Below are positions 43,705-51,220 of a DNA stretch of 64,000 nucleotides, one piece after another; positions within the stretch are counted from its first letter, which is position 1; every line of letters begins with the position of its first letter. Both the position numbers and the translations under genes were made by a program. Location of the stretch: the NCBI GenBank assembly GCA_001897425.1, contig MKSW01000040.1, positions 171,089-235,088 of the forward strand. Direction: 5' to 3'. The notes below the pieces were generated by a model. It was not told where the DNA came from, made no database searches, and saw only the letters and a program-made list of their open reading frames with translations. The stretch comes from Actinobacteria bacterium 69-20. GTDB lineage: Bacteria > Actinomycetota > Actinomycetes > Mycobacteriales > Nakamurellaceae.

Positions 43705-44006
43705 GCCACGTAACCGATCCGCGCGATCCGCGTCTAGGTCACGGCAGCGACACGGAGCCGGTACCGCAGAACGATGCGTACCTGGTGCTCAGCGAGGACG
43801 AGCGCGCCAGGGGTTTCATCCGCCCCGTGCGCCGCTCCTACGTGCACACCGCGTGCGGCACGGTCACCACCATGAGCCAGGCGATCGCTGAGACGTACGC
43901 CCGGGACCCGCACTTCTACGGCTCCACTTACTGCGCCTCTTGCCGGATGCATCGGCCCGTTGCGGAGTTCGTGTGGGACGGCACCGATCAGGTCGTCGGG
44001 TCATGA
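43701..44006 (+). CDS. Hypothetical protein with zinc-knuckle pattern
   Basis: 101 residues. VHTACGTVTTMSQAIAETYA and STYCASCRMHRPVAEFVW hold three Cys and two His in a treble-clef-like spacing. Similar small proteins are frequent in actinophages. 4-base overlaps with both neighbours. Confidence 0.68.
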   Translation: MSHVTDPRDPRLGHGSDTEPVPQNDAYLVLSEDERARGFIRPVRRSYVHTACGTVTTMSQAIAETYARDPHFYGSTYCASCRMHRPVAEFVWDGTDQVVGS

Positions 44007-44200
44007 CCGACACGCTCGCCGCGGACATCCTGGCCGCGATCGCCGACTACCACAAGGTCGAGCAGATGGTCCGCAACTGCATGTGCGGGCCGGACGCTCT
44101 CGACGACGCCCGCGCACGCCTCGCACGCTACGGCGACCCGGCGATCATCCTCCGCGAAAAACGGCCACCCATACCACCAGTCGAATGCGGGAGTTCCTGA
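44003..44200 (+). CDS. Small hypothetical phage protein
   Basis: 65 residues from ATG 44003. Helical, with NCMCGPDALDDARARLARYGD in the middle. No family recognised. Confidence 0.55.
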   Translation: MTDTLAADILAAIADYHKVEQMVRNCMCGPDALDDARARLARYGDPAIILREKRPPIPPVECGSS

Positions 44201-44679
44201 TGAGCATCGACCTGGACGCCATCAAGGCGCGACTCGCGGCGGCGACGCCGGGGCCGTGGGACTACGTGGGGCAGGGATGGATTACTCATCCTGGCACGAC
44301 GTTCGCCGCGGTAGGCACTCCCGACCAAGGGATGATCCCGTGCACCGACGCCGACGCCGACCTGATCGCCCACGCACCAACGGACCTCGCCGCGCTACTG
44401 GCCGAGGTGCGCGCGCTGCGGAAGCGGGCCGCGAATCTGTCGCTGGAACGCGCCGAATTCGCCGACGAGGCGCAGTCGCTCCGAGATCGCCTGGCACGAA
44501 TACCGGAGCGCACGACTAACGCTGAGGCCGAGGTGGAGCGTCTGCGTGCCGTGGTCGATTCGGCGAAAGCGGTTGTCGATGCCGAGTACGCAGCACATTC
44601 CGACCCGTACGAGGTGGGCATCAAGATAGCCGTGCTCCGCGCCGCTCTCGACGCCCTGGACGCGGGAGGTGAGTCGTGA
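44200..44679 (+). CDS. Ead/Ea22-like phage protein
   Basis: 159 residues from ATG 44200, which has a GGGAG site at a good distance. Begins with the Ea22-type motif IKARLAAATPGPWDY, later DADLIAHAPTDLAALLAEVRAL, followed by a coiled-coil segment (about 70-125). Ea22-like proteins are common in early regions of temperate phages; their function is not known. Confidence 0.8.
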   Translation: MSIDLDAIKARLAAATPGPWDYVGQGWITHPGTTFAAVGTPDQGMIPCTDADADLIAHAPTDLAALLAEVRALRKRAANLSLERAEFADEAQSLRDRLARIPERTTNAEAEVERLRAVVDSAKAVVDAEYAAHSDPYEVGIKIAVLRAALDALDAGGES

Positions 44680-44903
44680 TGGCCAGATGCGTGAAGTGCG
44701 TGCGCGGGCGACACGACCTGTGCACCGGATACGACGGCGATCTCACAACCCACCCGGATTCGCTGCCGCTGTGCAAATGCCGCCACGCGCTCCACTACTA
44801 CGACCTCGACACCAAGACGTGCGGGTGCGGGCAGCGCATGTGGCCTGAGGATCATGCGGCCCATGTCAATGCAGCCACGAAGGACGGTGACACCGATGAC
44901 TGA
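44676..44903 (+). CDS. Small Cys-rich phage protein
   Basis: 75 residues with seven Cys, arranged CVKC, then C, LCKC and TCGCGQ, with several His. It probably binds one or two zinc ions. Unknown family. Overlaps the next gene start by 8 bases. Confidence 0.6.
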   Translation: MMARCVKCVRGRHDLCTGYDGDLTTHPDSLPLCKCRHALHYYDLDTKTCGCGQRMWPEDHAAHVNAATKDGDTDD

Positions 44904-45204
44904 CCCGATCCCCGACGAGGCCGTGGAGGCGGCGTATCGCGGCTACTGCGATGCACGCCTGGGGCACCGCATGTCAGACGCGAACTTCGAGGCAGCGAAA
45001 TCGCGTGTCGAGGTTGCGTGGATGCGCGCCGCCCTCACCGCCGCCGCCCCGCTGATCGCCGCGCAAGCCACCGCCGACCTCCGCGCCGGGATCGAGGCGC
45101 TGCTAGGGGAATGGCGGTCAACGCCGATGAGCCCTAGTGACGCCCGCACCGTCGCAATCTGCGCCGACGCTCTCGACGCGCTGCTGCGGGAGGGGGAGTC
45201 GTGA
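44896..45204 (+). CDS. Hypothetical phage protein
   Basis: 102 residues from ATG 44896 (the frame is open 14 codons upstream). Contains EAVEAAYRGYCDARLG and WMRAALTAAAPLIAAQA, a pattern frequent in actinophage early proteins. Function unknown. Confidence 0.65.
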   Translation: MTDPIPDEAVEAAYRGYCDARLGHRMSDANFEAAKSRVEVAWMRAALTAAAPLIAAQATADLRAGIEALLGEWRSTPMSPSDARTVAICADALDALLREGES

Positions 45205-45737
45205 CCGAAGCGCTTTTCGCAACCGAAACCACATCGCTCGCCGAGGCTGACATGCTCGCGCTGCTGCACCAGCGGCACAGCGCCGAAGCGATGGGCGCCC
45301 GTCGCTGGGTCATCGCAGAGCATGTGCCACAGCGCCCTGGGCACGCCGATGGGCAGCGCATCGCTGACTTCATCGCGATCGACTGCTACAGCGCCCCCGG
45401 CACCTACTACTGGCAGAAGGACGCCCGACACCTGGTCCACGGCTTCGAGATCAAGGTCTCCCGCTCGGACTGGCTGGCCGAGCTGCGCGACCCATCGAAG
45501 GCCGCCGCGTTCATCCCCTACTGCCACCACTGGTGGCTGGTCGCCGCCAGCCGGGACGTGTATCAGCCGGACGAAATCCCGGAAGGGTGGGGCGTGCTAG
45601 TGCCCACGGCCGCTAGTCTGCGCATCAAAATCCGCGCACCGTACCGGGAGGCAGAAGCGATGCCACCGGCGATGGTGGCATCGTTCGCCCGCGCCGTCGC
45701 CAAGACCGCCGTACGGGCCCCGGAGCGTGCCCGATGA
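45201..45737 (+). CDS. PD-(D/E)XK nuclease-like phage protein
   Basis: 178 residues. A conserved core reads RIADFIAIDCY, then HGFEIKVSRSDWLAEL (the ExK pair) and DPSKAAAFIPYCHHWWLVAA. The D...ExK spacing suggests a restriction-endonuclease-like fold, close to MmcB/DUF-type proteins seen in phages. Whether it cuts DNA is not known. Confidence 0.72.
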   Translation: MTEALFATETTSLAEADMLALLHQRHSAEAMGARRWVIAEHVPQRPGHADGQRIADFIAIDCYSAPGTYYWQKDARHLVHGFEIKVSRSDWLAELRDPSKAAAFIPYCHHWWLVAASRDVYQPDEIPEGWGVLVPTAASLRIKIRAPYREAEAMPPAMVASFARAVAKTAVRAPERAR

Positions 45738-46021
45738 GCGCGCCGGAAGTGCGGGTGCGGGTGGATGGCGCGTGGTACAGATGTGACGGCTGTGGGAACC
45801 GCACGCGCCCATGGAACTACGAAATCTCGGGCGCAGTCGAAAACGCGGCGTGGGTGCACGCCGAGACCTGTGTTCCATTCAGGCTCGCCCGCCTCCAAGC
45901 CCGCTGGGACGCCCGCGACGAGGCCCTGCACGCGCTGATCGAGCAGTGGCGGGCGTATGGCCATGCGCGGATACAACACGCCGCCGACGAGCTGGAGCGG
46001 GCGATCGGGGACGGACGATGA
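45734..46021 (+). CDS. Small zinc-ribbon-like phage protein
   Basis: 95 residues. A CDGCGNRTRPW pair and a later Cys in HAETCVPF suggest a zinc site; the second half is helical. No family recognised. 4-base overlaps with both neighbours. Confidence 0.6.
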   Translation: MSAPEVRVRVDGAWYRCDGCGNRTRPWNYEISGAVENAAWVHAETCVPFRLARLQARWDARDEALHALIEQWRAYGHARIQHAADELERAIGDGR

Positions 46022-46230
46022 CGCACACCACCCCATCCGACTACGCCGCAAAGCTGCACGCCGAGGCCGTCACTGACCTGTCGGACGCGTCCCTCGCCGC
46101 CACGTTCGCCCACTGCGTGCGGCCCGCGCGACCCGCCGAATACGACGCCATCAGGGACGCCTACCGCGTGGGATACCTGGCGGGATACGAGACGGTCGCC
46201 ACGCTGCCGCTCTTCGAGGTGACCGCGTGA
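46018..46230 (+). CDS. Small hypothetical phage protein
   Basis: 70 residues from ATG 46018. Contains YRVGYLAGYETVATLPLFEVTA. The Dam protein encoded by the next gene ends in a similar PFEVTA, which suggests local sequence duplication of gene ends. Confidence 0.6.
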   Translation: MTHTTPSDYAAKLHAEAVTDLSDASLAATFAHCVRPARPAEYDAIRDAYRVGYLAGYETVATLPLFEVTA

Positions 46231-47039
46231 CGACCCTCGTGCCTCCGATGCCGTACTCCGGCGGCAAGCAGCGCATCGCCGAGCGCATCGTCTCGCTGTT
46301 CCCGGCGCACGACCACTACGTCGAGCCGTTCGGCGGTGCCCTGTCGGTGCTGCTGGCCAAGCGTCCGTCGAAGATCGAGACCGTCAACGACCTCAACCGC
46401 TCGCTGATGACGTTCTGGCGGGTGCTGAGGGATCAGCCGGCCGATCTGGAGCGGGCGTGCGCTCTGACACCACACTCACGGGCTGAGTTCGCCGCCGCCC
46501 GTGACCTCACACCCGCCGACGAGGTGGAGATCGCGCGCCGCGTCTGGGTGCAACTGACCCAAGGTCGCGGGTCTCGTCTCGGCGTGCGCACGGGCTGGCG
46601 ATTCGTGCACGGCACCAAGCGGATGACCCTCGCCCGCTACCTCGACGGCTACCTGGCGCGCATCGCACCCGCGGCCCAGCGGCTCCGAAACGTGACCCTG
46701 GAATGCCGGGACGCACTCACGGTCATCCACGCCTATGAGCGCCCTGGATGCCTGCTCTACGTGGACCCGCCGTACCTCGCCGAGACCCGTCACGGCGCCC
46801 AGTACGCCGACGAGTTCATGCGCACCGACCAGCACGAGACGCTCCTCGATGCCCTGATTTCGACGCCCGCGGCTGTGGTGCTATCCGGCTACGACTCCGA
46901 TCTGTACCGCGACCGGCTCGCCGGTTGGGAGCGCCACGAATTCGCCGCCACCGCCATGACCGGACACCCACGCACCGAGGTCGTGTGGACCAACCGACTC
47001 CGATCTGACGGCGCCCTGCCTTTCGAGGTGACCGCATGA
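46227..47039 (+). CDS. D12-class N6-adenine DNA methyltransferase (Dam-like)
   Basis: 270 residues. The SAM-binding motif MPYSGGKQRIAERIV is at the start, VEPFGGALSVLL follows, and the catalytic DPPY is at 180-183. These are the signatures of the D12 (Dam) class. The target is probably GATC but cannot be read from sequence. No cognate restriction gene is adjacent, so it is likely an orphan methylase protecting phage DNA or regulating packaging or replication. Confidence 0.92.
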   Translation: MTTLVPPMPYSGGKQRIAERIVSLFPAHDHYVEPFGGALSVLLAKRPSKIETVNDLNRSLMTFWRVLRDQPADLERACALTPHSRAEFAAARDLTPADEVEIARRVWVQLTQGRGSRLGVRTGWRFVHGTKRMTLARYLDGYLARIAPAAQRLRNVTLECRDALTVIHAYERPGCLLYVDPPYLAETRHGAQYADEFMRTDQHETLLDALISTPAAVVLSGYDSDLYRDRLAGWERHEFAATAMTGHPRTEVVWTNRLRSDGALPFEVTA

Positions 47040-47206
47040 CAACACCGACCCCGGCACCGCGCACCGCCTACCAGTGGGCGCCGCACTGCGACCGCAAGGG
47101 CTGCACCCGGCTCACCCTCACCTTCTACGGCAGGTCGGTCGGCATGTTCGCCGGCATCGAGGCCGTACTCGCCTACGTCAACCAACACCCGAGGGGGCCG
47201 AGGTGA
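47036..47206 (+). CDS. Small hypothetical phage protein
   Basis: 56 residues from ATG 47036. Contains WAPHCDRKGCTRLTLTFYG and ends in VNQHPRGPR. Overlaps Dam (ATGA) and the next gene (GTGA). Confidence 0.55.
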   Translation: MTTPTPAPRTAYQWAPHCDRKGCTRLTLTFYGRSVGMFAGIEAVLAYVNQHPRGPR

Positions 47207-47616
47207 GCGTCTTCGCGCCCCGCACCTGCCGACTGTGCGGACTCGACTACACGGTCACGCCGGGCACCCGCAAATACGCCGCACACCGCTACGGCATCTG
47301 CGCAACCTGCCGACGCAAAACCGCCTCACCCCGCCCCACCGACTACAGCAACATCCAGCCCATCAGCGACGCCGCCGACGACACCCGACCCGCATGGTCC
47401 TACCGCACGCCCACCGGCGTCGTGCTGCTGCTGCCCGGCGACCTCGACGGCATCACGCGCAGACTCACCCACTATTGGACGAACCGGCTCGGCATGCGCA
47501 TGCCCATCTATCTGGATCTTGACGACGACATGCAGCCCACCGGCGCCGGCTACGTCATCGGCCCGGAGACCGGCAAGATCCGCGCCCGCTTCCGGCTGGA
47601 GCGGATCCGGCCATGA
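47203..47616 (+). CDS. Hypothetical phage protein with two CxxC pairs
   Basis: 137 residues from GTG 47203. An N-terminal CRLCGLDY... ICATCRRK zinc ribbon precedes a beta-rich domain (about 60-137). Unknown function. Overlaps both neighbours by 4 bases. Confidence 0.65.
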   Translation: MSVFAPRTCRLCGLDYTVTPGTRKYAAHRYGICATCRRKTASPRPTDYSNIQPISDAADDTRPAWSYRTPTGVVLLLPGDLDGITRRLTHYWTNRLGMRMPIYLDLDDDMQPTGAGYVIGPETGKIRARFRLERIRP

Positions 47617-47756
47617 CCTACACCATCCGCCGCTGCCCGATCTGCGGGAGACGACCCTGCGCCGTCGCGGGGTGCCCGCTGATGGCGCGGCCGTCGTACC
47701 CGACGTGCTGGCACCACGCGATCCGACCACCCGAGCCGACAGACGAGGACGAGTAA
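47613..47756 (+). CDS. 47-residue zinc-ribbon protein
   Basis: A short ORF: ATG 47613 to TAA 47756. RRCPICGRRPCAVAGC gives four Cys, with CWHH later. Overlaps on both sides (ATGA, TAATG) support it as a gene. Confidence 0.6.
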   Translation: MTYTIRRCPICGRRPCAVAGCPLMARPSYPTCWHHAIRPPEPTDEDE

Positions 47757-48154
47757 TGGCACTTCCCTGGGTACGGCTGGACGCGAACATCGCCGCACAC
47801 GACAAGATCCTGGGCCTGCTGTCGGACGAGTCCGAGGACCGGTGGCAAGCCGCCGCGTCGTACATGTTCGCGATGGCGTGGTCCGGTGGCGCGGGAACCG
47901 ACGGATTCGTGCGTCGCGCTGCTCTCCCATTCGTTCACGGGACGGCCGCGACGGCTAAATTGCTGGTCGCATATGAATTGTGGGATGAAATGCCGGATGG
48001 ATATCATATTCGGAATTACGCGGCACGGCAGGAATTAGAGGTTGTAAGCCAGGCGAAAAGGGCGGCACAGCGTGCCGGGGCGCTGAAAGCCAACTGTCAG
48101 CGGTTCCATGGCAAGGATTGCGGCTGCTGGCGGGACAAATTGGAGGCTGTGTGA
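47756..48154 (+). CDS. Hypothetical phage replication-region protein
   Basis: 132 residues from ATG 47756 (overlapping the previous stop as TAATG). The start ALPWVRLDANIAAHDKILGLL is shared by proteins found next to phage replication genes and resembles the N-terminal domain of replisome-organiser-like proteins. The middle, AWSGGAGTDGFVRRAALPF, is a second conserved block. Basic, Cys-containing C-terminus. A role in replication is a guess from context and from the repeat-rich gap that follows. Confidence 0.65.
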   Translation: MALPWVRLDANIAAHDKILGLLSDESEDRWQAAASYMFAMAWSGGAGTDGFVRRAALPFVHGTAATAKLLVAYELWDEMPDGYHIRNYAARQELEVVSQAKRAAQRAGALKANCQRFHGKDCGCWRDKLEAV

Positions 48155-48316
48155 TGGTGTCTGCCCAGGTCATGCACTGTGTCAGTCTACCGACTCACTC
48201 GACTGACTCAGTCTACAGAGTCGCACGGACGGACGGACGGACTTACGAAGAATGTACTTACGTACAGAAGAAACTTACGTTGGTAAACGCGCGCGGGCGC
48301 AGGAAAGGCGAATATA
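48155..48316. other. Non-coding gap with direct repeats, candidate phage origin
   Basis: 162 bases without a gene inside an otherwise gapless operon, and clearly less GC-rich. CAGTCTAC occurs at 48183-48190 and 48210-48217; GGACGGACGGACGG at about 48227-48240; ACTTACG three times (48241-48247, 48256-48262, 48273-48279). Several GACTC/GAGTC inversions lie on the left side. Candidate replication origin or control site. Confidence 0.45.
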
Positions 48317-48451
48317 ATGTCAGCGATGGAAATCGTCTGTCCGCGCTGCGGTGCCGCCGCTGGCGCGGCGTGCATCAACCCGTTAACCGGAGAGCCATAT
48401 CGGCATTACGCGCCGCATATCGAGAGAATTCGGGAGGCGCGGAAGAAATGA
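48317..48451 (+). CDS. 44-residue zinc-ribbon protein
   Basis: ATG 48317 with AGGAAAGG upstream. The start is SAMEIVCPRCGAAAGAACI, with three Cys followed by HYAPHIERIREARKK. Overlaps the VRR-NUC gene by 4 bases (ATGA). Small proteins with this CPxCxA...C pattern are common in actinophages. Confidence 0.65.
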   Translation: MSAMEIVCPRCGAAAGAACINPLTGEPYRHYAPHIERIREARKK

Positions 48452-48762
48452 CCACGACCCTTCGCCTTACCGAATCCGCATTCCAGCGCCGCGTGATCGA
48501 CTACGCGAAGCTGCATGGCTGGCGAGTCCACCACGGCCGCACCGTCAACGTGGCCGGCCGCGGGCACATGACCCCGCTGCAAGGCCATCGCGGCTTCCCG
48601 GACCTCGCGCTCGCTCGCGGCGGGGTCGTGATCCTCGCCGAGCTGAAGCAGGACGGCCGGTACCCCGAACCCGAGCAGCGGGCCTGGCGGGATGCGATCG
48701 GGCAGCAGTGGCGGCTATGGCGACCCGAGAACTGGGACGAGATCCAGGAGGAACTGCGATGA
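48448..48762 (+). CDS. VRR-NUC domain nuclease
   Basis: 104 residues, a stand-alone VRR-NUC (PD-(D/E)XK) nuclease, the usual phage form. Motifs in order: TESAFQRRVIDYAKLHGW (Glu/Gln helix), GHRGFPDLALARGG (catalytic Asp) and AELKQDG (ExK). Likely a structure-specific nuclease, for instance a junction resolvase. ATG 48448 is supported by the overlap with the preceding gene. Confidence 0.9.
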   Translation: MTTTLRLTESAFQRRVIDYAKLHGWRVHHGRTVNVAGRGHMTPLQGHRGFPDLALARGGVVILAELKQDGRYPEPEQRAWRDAIGQQWRLWRPENWDEIQEELR

Positions 48763-49284
48763 ATGATACCGATTCCCGCCGCTCAGCGCGTCCACTGGCT
48801 GGCGCGCGTGATTCCGACGTATGTCGGGGCCGAAACGGAGCTGGCGACGCTCTACGGCGATCTGAGGGCGGTGCGAGGTGAGCGGGATTCGACTGTTCAC
48901 GCCGGAACAGACCGAGAAGCTCAACCGCGACATGGAGGCGTTTGCGGCTGGTGTCCGTGCGGCCATGGCGAGGATCGCCGATGTGATGCGCGCGGCCGGG
49001 CTGATTCCGCGGCCAACCATGCGCTACATCGGCGGCCACTGGTACCCGGCCGATCACGAGCGCATGACCGCGCGACAGTACCGGGCGTGGAAGAGGATGC
49101 TCGGCCGCCAGCGAGCCGCTGCTGCCGAGCTGACACGGATGAGGGTGGAGGACGGACTGTGAGCCGAAATCCCACCGGCGTGATTCACCGACCCCGCCAC
49201 GATGCCGATTCCCGGTTACACGTAACGCGCCAGAGCGACGCAGACGCCGAAAACATCCATCCATACCGGAAGGCATCAAAATGA
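48763..49284 (+). CDS. Ambiguous ORF; only the first ~38 codons look coding
   Basis: The frame from ATG 48763 begins IPIPAAQRVHWLARVIPTYV with good third-position GC up to about 48880. It then lacks a stop and runs, out of register with the next gene, to 49284. A competing frame from ATG 48759 to TGA 48881 has perfect 4-base overlaps with both neighbours but poor codon usage. One base fewer near 48880 would fuse the good frame to the next gene. The local annotation is unsettled. Confidence 0.3.
   Translation: MIPIPAAQRVHWLARVIPTYVGAETELATLYGDLRAVRGERDSTVHAGTDREAQPRHGGVCGWCPCGHGEDRRCDARGRADSAANHALHRRPLVPGRSRAHDRATVPGVEEDARPPASRCCRADTDEGGGRTVSRNPTGVIHRPRHDADSRLHVTRQSDADAENIHPYRKASK
48878..49162 (+). 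CDS. Hypothetical phage protein
   Basis: 94 residues from GTG 48878. Helical: LFTPEQTEKLNRDMEAFAAG and MTARQYRAWKRMLGRQRAA. No family recognised. Overlaps the next small gene (GTGA). Confidence 0.6.
   Translation: MSGIRLFTPEQTEKLNRDMEAFAAGVRAAMARIADVMRAAGLIPRPTMRYIGGHWYPADHERMTARQYRAWKRMLGRQRAAAAELTRMRVEDGL
49159..49284 (+). CDS. 41-residue hypothetical protein
   Basis: GTG 49159 to TGA 49284, with 4-base overlaps on both sides. Polar, His/Arg/Asp-rich (RPRHDADSRLHVTRQSDADA). Supported only by the overlaps. Confidence 0.45.
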   Translation: MSRNPTGVIHRPRHDADSRLHVTRQSDADAENIHPYRKASK

Positions 49285-49562
49285 CCGCAAAATCGCGTAC
49301 AGAGCGTTTCACCGGGGCGACCTGTTCGGGGTGCGACGCGAGGTGGACCGCGATGGGAGCCGCGCACTGCTCGGGGTGCCATCGCACATTCAGCACGGCA
49401 AATCTGTTTGACCGGCACCGCGTCGATGGCCGATGCTCCGATCCCGAATCGATCATCAGCAAGCCACGAGACGGGTCTGTCGGCGAGCGCGTGATGTTCT
49501 TCCGTGACGGGATGTGGCGCGGGCCGGAATGGGATGCGGCGGCACTCCGGGAGGCGTCGTGA
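49281..49562 (+). CDS. FDXHR-family putative zinc-binding protein
   Basis: 93 residues. CSGCDARW and HCSGCHRTF provide two Cys pairs, and ANLFDRHR contains the FDxHR motif that names this actinophage family. The C-terminus has FFRDGMWRGPEW. Function unknown, but the family is a marker of actinobacterial siphophages. Confidence 0.85.
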   Translation: MTAKSRTERFTGATCSGCDARWTAMGAAHCSGCHRTFSTANLFDRHRVDGRCSDPESIISKPRDGSVGERVMFFRDGMWRGPEWDAAALREAS

Positions 49563-49798
49563 CCACCGACCTCACCGCCCGGCTGCTGGCGGAGATTGAG
49601 CGGCGGGAGGCTGCCAACCAGACCGACACGGGCACCGGCGACATCGTGCGGGCATCCGCGATCGTCGCCTACCTCGCGGCGCTGCGGGGAGTGGTGGGGC
49701 TGCATCGGAACGCCGGCGGGGGTTGCCACGAATGCGAATACGACTGGCCGTGCGACACCGTGCGCGCCGTCGCCACCGCCCTGGATGTAACGCCATGA
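49559..49798 (+). CDS. Small phage protein, zinc-site paralog 1
   Basis: 79 residues from GTG 49559. Its C-terminal part VVGLHRNAGGGCHECEYDWPCDTVRAVATAL recurs in altered form in the protein at 49968-50270, so the two are paralogs. The two Cys plus a later Cys and a His may bind zinc. Confidence 0.65.
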   Translation: MTTDLTARLLAEIERREAANQTDTGTGDIVRASAIVAYLAALRGVVGLHRNAGGGCHECEYDWPCDTVRAVATALDVTP

Positions 49799-49971
49799 AG
49801 CGGCAGACCACCGTCCCCGTCCGATGCCCCGAGTGCGACACCACGGTCGCGCTGCCCGTGACGCGCTCCCTGATCGTCGGGAACACGGCCAGCCTGTACG
49901 TCGACCGCGGGCCGTTGGAGGAGCACCTGGTCGTGTGTGAGGCGGAAAGACTTTTGGAGGGGGCGGAGTGA
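49795..49971 (+). CDS. 58-residue zinc-ribbon protein
   Basis: ATG 49795. VPVRCPECDTTVALPVT and LEEHLVVCEAERLL carry CxxC, His and Cys. Overlaps both neighbours by 4 bases. Unknown function. Confidence 0.6.
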   Translation: MKRQTTVPVRCPECDTTVALPVTRSLIVGNTASLYVDRGPLEEHLVVCEAERLLEGAE

Positions 49972-50270
49972 GCGGACTGACCTGCCCATCGTGCACGCGG
50001 GAGAGCGCCGATGGGCTCGCGTGCTTCGATTGCGTCAACCGGCTGCTGGCGGAGATCGACATCCGCATCGTCGACGCCATCGGCGCACAGTCGCGACTCT
50101 CGCGTGGCATGGAGACTCTGCTCCGGGCGCTGCGGAAGGTGGTGGAGCTGCACCGAAGCGACGGCTGCGGTCGTTGCGAATCCTGCGGCGAGGAGGGATG
50201 GGGCGCGAACTTTCCGTGCCCGACCGTCTCCGCCGTCGCCGAGGCGCTGGGGGTGAGCGTCCATGGATAA
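49968..50270 (+). CDS. Small phage protein, zinc-site paralog 2
   Basis: 100 residues. Starts LTCPSCTRESADGLACFDC, like the protein at 50435-51130, and ends VVELHRSDGCGRCESCGEEG... FPCPTVSAVAEALGV, like the one at 49559-49798. It therefore looks like a fusion or parent of two zinc modules repeated in its neighbours. Confidence 0.68.
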   Translation: MSGLTCPSCTRESADGLACFDCVNRLLAEIDIRIVDAIGAQSRLSRGMETLLRALRKVVELHRSDGCGRCESCGEEGWGANFPCPTVSAVAEALGVSVHG

Positions 50271-50442
50271 GCGCTGTCCGACGCCATGGAAGGTCCGGTA
50301 CCGCAACGGCGTCACCGCAAAGATCGCGCTGACGAAGCTCGACCGGCAGGACAAGGACGGCCACCACGAGGTGCGCGCCTATCGCTGCCCATGCGGCGGA
50401 TGGCACCTGACGAGCAAGCGAGAGCGGAGCAAGCGTGGCTGA
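50263..50442 (+). CDS. 59-residue hypothetical protein
   Basis: ATG 50263 to TGA 50442. The pattern KVRYRNGVTAKIALTKL, then YRCPCGGWHLTSK is typical of small phage proteins with a CxC-GxxH metal site. Overlaps both neighbours by 8 bases. Confidence 0.62.
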   Translation: MDKRCPTPWKVRYRNGVTAKIALTKLDRQDKDGHHEVRAYRCPCGGWHLTSKRERSKRG

Positions 50443-51130
50443 CCTGACTTGCCCGGCGTGCGGCGCGAAGAGCGGGGATGGGCTGTTGTGCTCCCGCTGC
50501 CTGTCGCACTTGCGCTCGGACCTACACACCATCGCCGCGCTGCTGCCCGAGCTCGGCGCGCCGCTGCAGCGTCTCGGCTCCGGCGGCGGATCGACCGGGT
50601 ACCACTCGACGGTGCCGATCACGGACGCGGTGTCCGATGCGCGGTCGGTCATGGGCAATGACCTGGTGACGTGGGCGTGTGAGCTGGACATGGGCGACCT
50701 GGATGTGACCGAGCACGCGGACTTGGCGCGGTGGTTGGCGGCGCGGGTGCAGCGGATCCGGTCGCATGCCTCCGCTGACGAGATCGCTGATGCCTTCTAC
50801 GAAGACGCGCGGCTGGTTTCGCGTCTGACGGACCGGAGACCCGACCGTAGGCCAGTGGGACAATGCGCATGCGGTAAGGCCCTGACGGCGACGCTGGACG
50901 CCTCTACGACGGCCTGTAGCTCATGCGGCACCACCTACGACGTAGCCGGGTGGGTCGATGCGCGGATGGACGACGCCGAGGACTATTGGCTCACCCGCGA
51001 CGAGATCGTGACGTTACTCGGCGTGAACCGCGGCACCCTGCGATCGTGGATACATCGCGAGCTGACACCCGACGCGGACGGACGCCTGCGCATTGGCGAT
51101 GTTCGACGACTCATGACACGCAGTGCATGA
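50435..51130 (+). CDS. Zinc-ribbon and helix-turn-helix phage protein
   Basis: 231 residues. An N-terminal zinc ribbon (LTCPACGAKSGDGLLCSRC), a helical middle and a second Cys cluster CACGKAL... ACSSCGTTYD (about 143-170) precede a C-terminal MerR-like HTH (WLTRDEIVTLLGVNRGTLRSWIHREL). The layout suggests a DNA-binding regulator, perhaps of late genes, since it is the last gene before the late region. Overlaps the preceding gene. Confidence 0.75.
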   Translation: MADLTCPACGAKSGDGLLCSRCLSHLRSDLHTIAALLPELGAPLQRLGSGGGSTGYHSTVPITDAVSDARSVMGNDLVTWACELDMGDLDVTEHADLARWLAARVQRIRSHASADEIADAFYEDARLVSRLTDRRPDRRPVGQCACGKALTATLDASTTACSSCGTTYDVAGWVDARMDDAEDYWLTRDEIVTLLGVNRGTLRSWIHRELTPDADGRLRIGDVRRLMTRSA

Positions 51131-51220
51131 AGACTTGACAAACCTGTGACGTGCATGCAACGGTATGAACGTCAGTGTTGACACCTGTGCCCCGAGCCGA
51201 TGGCCGGGGGTTGAGTTGCT

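Noticed and set aside
48155..48316. CRISPR array
   Set aside because: Repeats are only 7-8 bases long and unevenly spaced, with no cas genes.
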